From Ignavibacteriota bacterium (GTDB lineage Bacteria > Bacteroidota > UBA10030 > JAHEZR01), in NCBI GenBank assembly GCA_023251005.1, contig JAHEZR010000062.1, positions 1 through 5,688 of the forward strand: DNA of 5,688 nucleotides, read 5' to 3'. The stretch's first letter is position 1. Each line of letters begins with the position of its first letter. Shown here piece by piece: positions 5,339-5,688 of the stretch. The translations under genes and the position numbers were made by a program. The notes under the pieces are model-generated. The model ran no database searches. It was not told the DNA's origin and worked only from the letters and a program-made list of their open reading frames with translations.

Positions 5339-5539
5339 TTAGACCTTCTTGACGTTTACAGCTTGGAGACCCTTCGGCCCTTCCTGAACCTCAAACTCGA
5401 CGGTATCACCTTCATCGAGCTTCCGATAGCCTTCACCCACAATAGCTTTGTAGTGGACGAAGACGTCTTCGCCGGACTCTCGTTGAATGAATCCGTAACC
5501 TTTGGCTCCGTTGAACCACTTCACTTTTCCTTTTTCCAT
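5339..5539 (-). CDS. Cold-shock-domain protein (canonical CspA-type)
   Basis: This 66-residue protein is a complete, canonical bacterial cold-shock protein, a cytoplasmic nucleic-acid-binding OB fold acting as RNA chaperone. It has G-K-V-K-W-F-N (4-10), RNP1 K-G-Y-G-F-I (13-18) and RNP2 V-F-V-H-Y (26-30). The domain closes with [11 protein letters not shown] and the terminal strand A-V-N-V-K-K-V. Length is typical of the CspA family (about 65-70). GAGGA (complement of 5548-5552) stands 8 nt before the ATG at 5539. The leader between the outside terminator (5615-5667) and the ATG is at most about 75 nt and holds a small hairpin (5576-5588). No strong promoter boxes are visible, so the promoter is unassigned. 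It has its own terminator at 5294-5320 before the second copy. Confidence 0.96.
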   Translation of the reverse strand: MEKGKVKWFNGAKGYGFIQRESGEDVFVHYKAIVGEGYRKLDEGDTVEFEVQEGPKGLQAVNVKKV

Positions 5540-5575
5540 TGCTGGAATCCTCGTGAAAAGTTGTTGAAAGGAATC

Positions 5576-5588
5576 CCGTCATCGACGG
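5576..5588 (-). promoter_or_regulatory. Small perfect hairpin in the leader of the canonical cold-shock gene
   Basis: CCGTC-ATC-GACGG (5576-5588) is a 5-bp perfect inverted repeat with a 3-nt loop, about 37-49 nt before the start codon. Cold-shock leaders in other bacteria are structured and control translation. Here the structure is short, and it could also be a protein-binding palindrome or chance. Confidence 0.3.
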
Positions 5589-5614
5589 AACGTACAACCG
5601 AGTATTGGCTTCTT

Positions 5615-5667
5615 AAAAAAAGATCGCATTGAACGGAATTAGAAGTCCACCATTCAGTGCGATCTTT
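5615..5667 (-). terminator. Strong intrinsic terminator of a - strand gene outside the window
   Basis: On the - strand, AAAGATCGCACTGAA (complement of 5653-5667) pairs with TTCAATGCGATCTTT (complement of 5619-5633). This is a 15-bp stem with one G-U pair and a loop of about 19 nt, running into a seven-T tract (complement of 5615-5621). It implies a gene on the - strand ending right of the window. The last 21 bases show no recognisable coding sequence. Confidence 0.85.
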
Positions 5668-5688
5668 ACTCGTTTGCATGCCCCCTCG

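Noticed and set aside
5225..5632. 135-codon + strand frame across the cold-shock genes
   Set aside because: It is the antisense shadow of a clear cold-shock gene and passes through its terminator.
1..5688. CRISPR arrays, tRNA or rRNA genes, insertion sequences, toxin-antitoxin or phage genes
   Set aside because: No regularly spaced repeats, cloverleaf structure, transposase motif or paired toxin-antitoxin frames were seen.

Overview
The window looks like a bacterial chromosome segment of roughly 50% GC. No replication, phage or IS signature is visible. A PSMA-like M28 peptidase, an isoprenylcysteine/phospholipid methyltransferase-type membrane protein, a CDP-alcohol phosphotransferase operon and a pair of small cold-shock proteins together would fit Acidobacteriota. 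That assignment is inference from gene style, not proof.

Layout. The left edge (2-361, +) holds the C-terminal end of an M28 metallopeptidase with a transferrin-receptor-like dimerisation domain. About 400 bases follow without a secure gene. They hold a short, possibly decayed reading frame that overlaps the peptidase stop in an ATGA, and a good sigma70-type promoter (TTGACA, 17 nt, TATTTT at 674-702). That promoter faces a multi-pass membrane methyltransferase (765-1376, +). After a further 185 bases comes a tight three-gene + strand operon (1562-4291): a HisC/CobD-like PLP enzyme, a LicC-like nucleotidyltransferase and a CDP-alcohol phosphotransferase with a perfect catalytic motif. Gaps are 3 and 9 nt. 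A 10-bp hairpin (4294-4316) closes the operon.

Right of the hairpin all recognisable genes are on the - strand. They are two cold-shock-domain proteins (5339-5539 and 5044-5253) separated by an intrinsic terminator, and a 48-residue single-span membrane microprotein (4504-4650). The hairpin at 4294-4316 carries its U-tract on the - strand, so it probably ends both converging transcripts. A strong terminator at the right edge (5615-5667, -) marks the end of another - strand gene outside the window.

The most interesting unit is the three-gene operon, perhaps with the methyltransferase. The enzyme classes fit a pathway that makes a phosphorylated amino-alcohol or related headgroup, activates it as a CDP derivative and transfers it to a lipid or other alcohol. 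A Kennedy-like route to an amino-phospholipid from phosphoserine is one concrete reading. The substrates cannot be read from the sequence.
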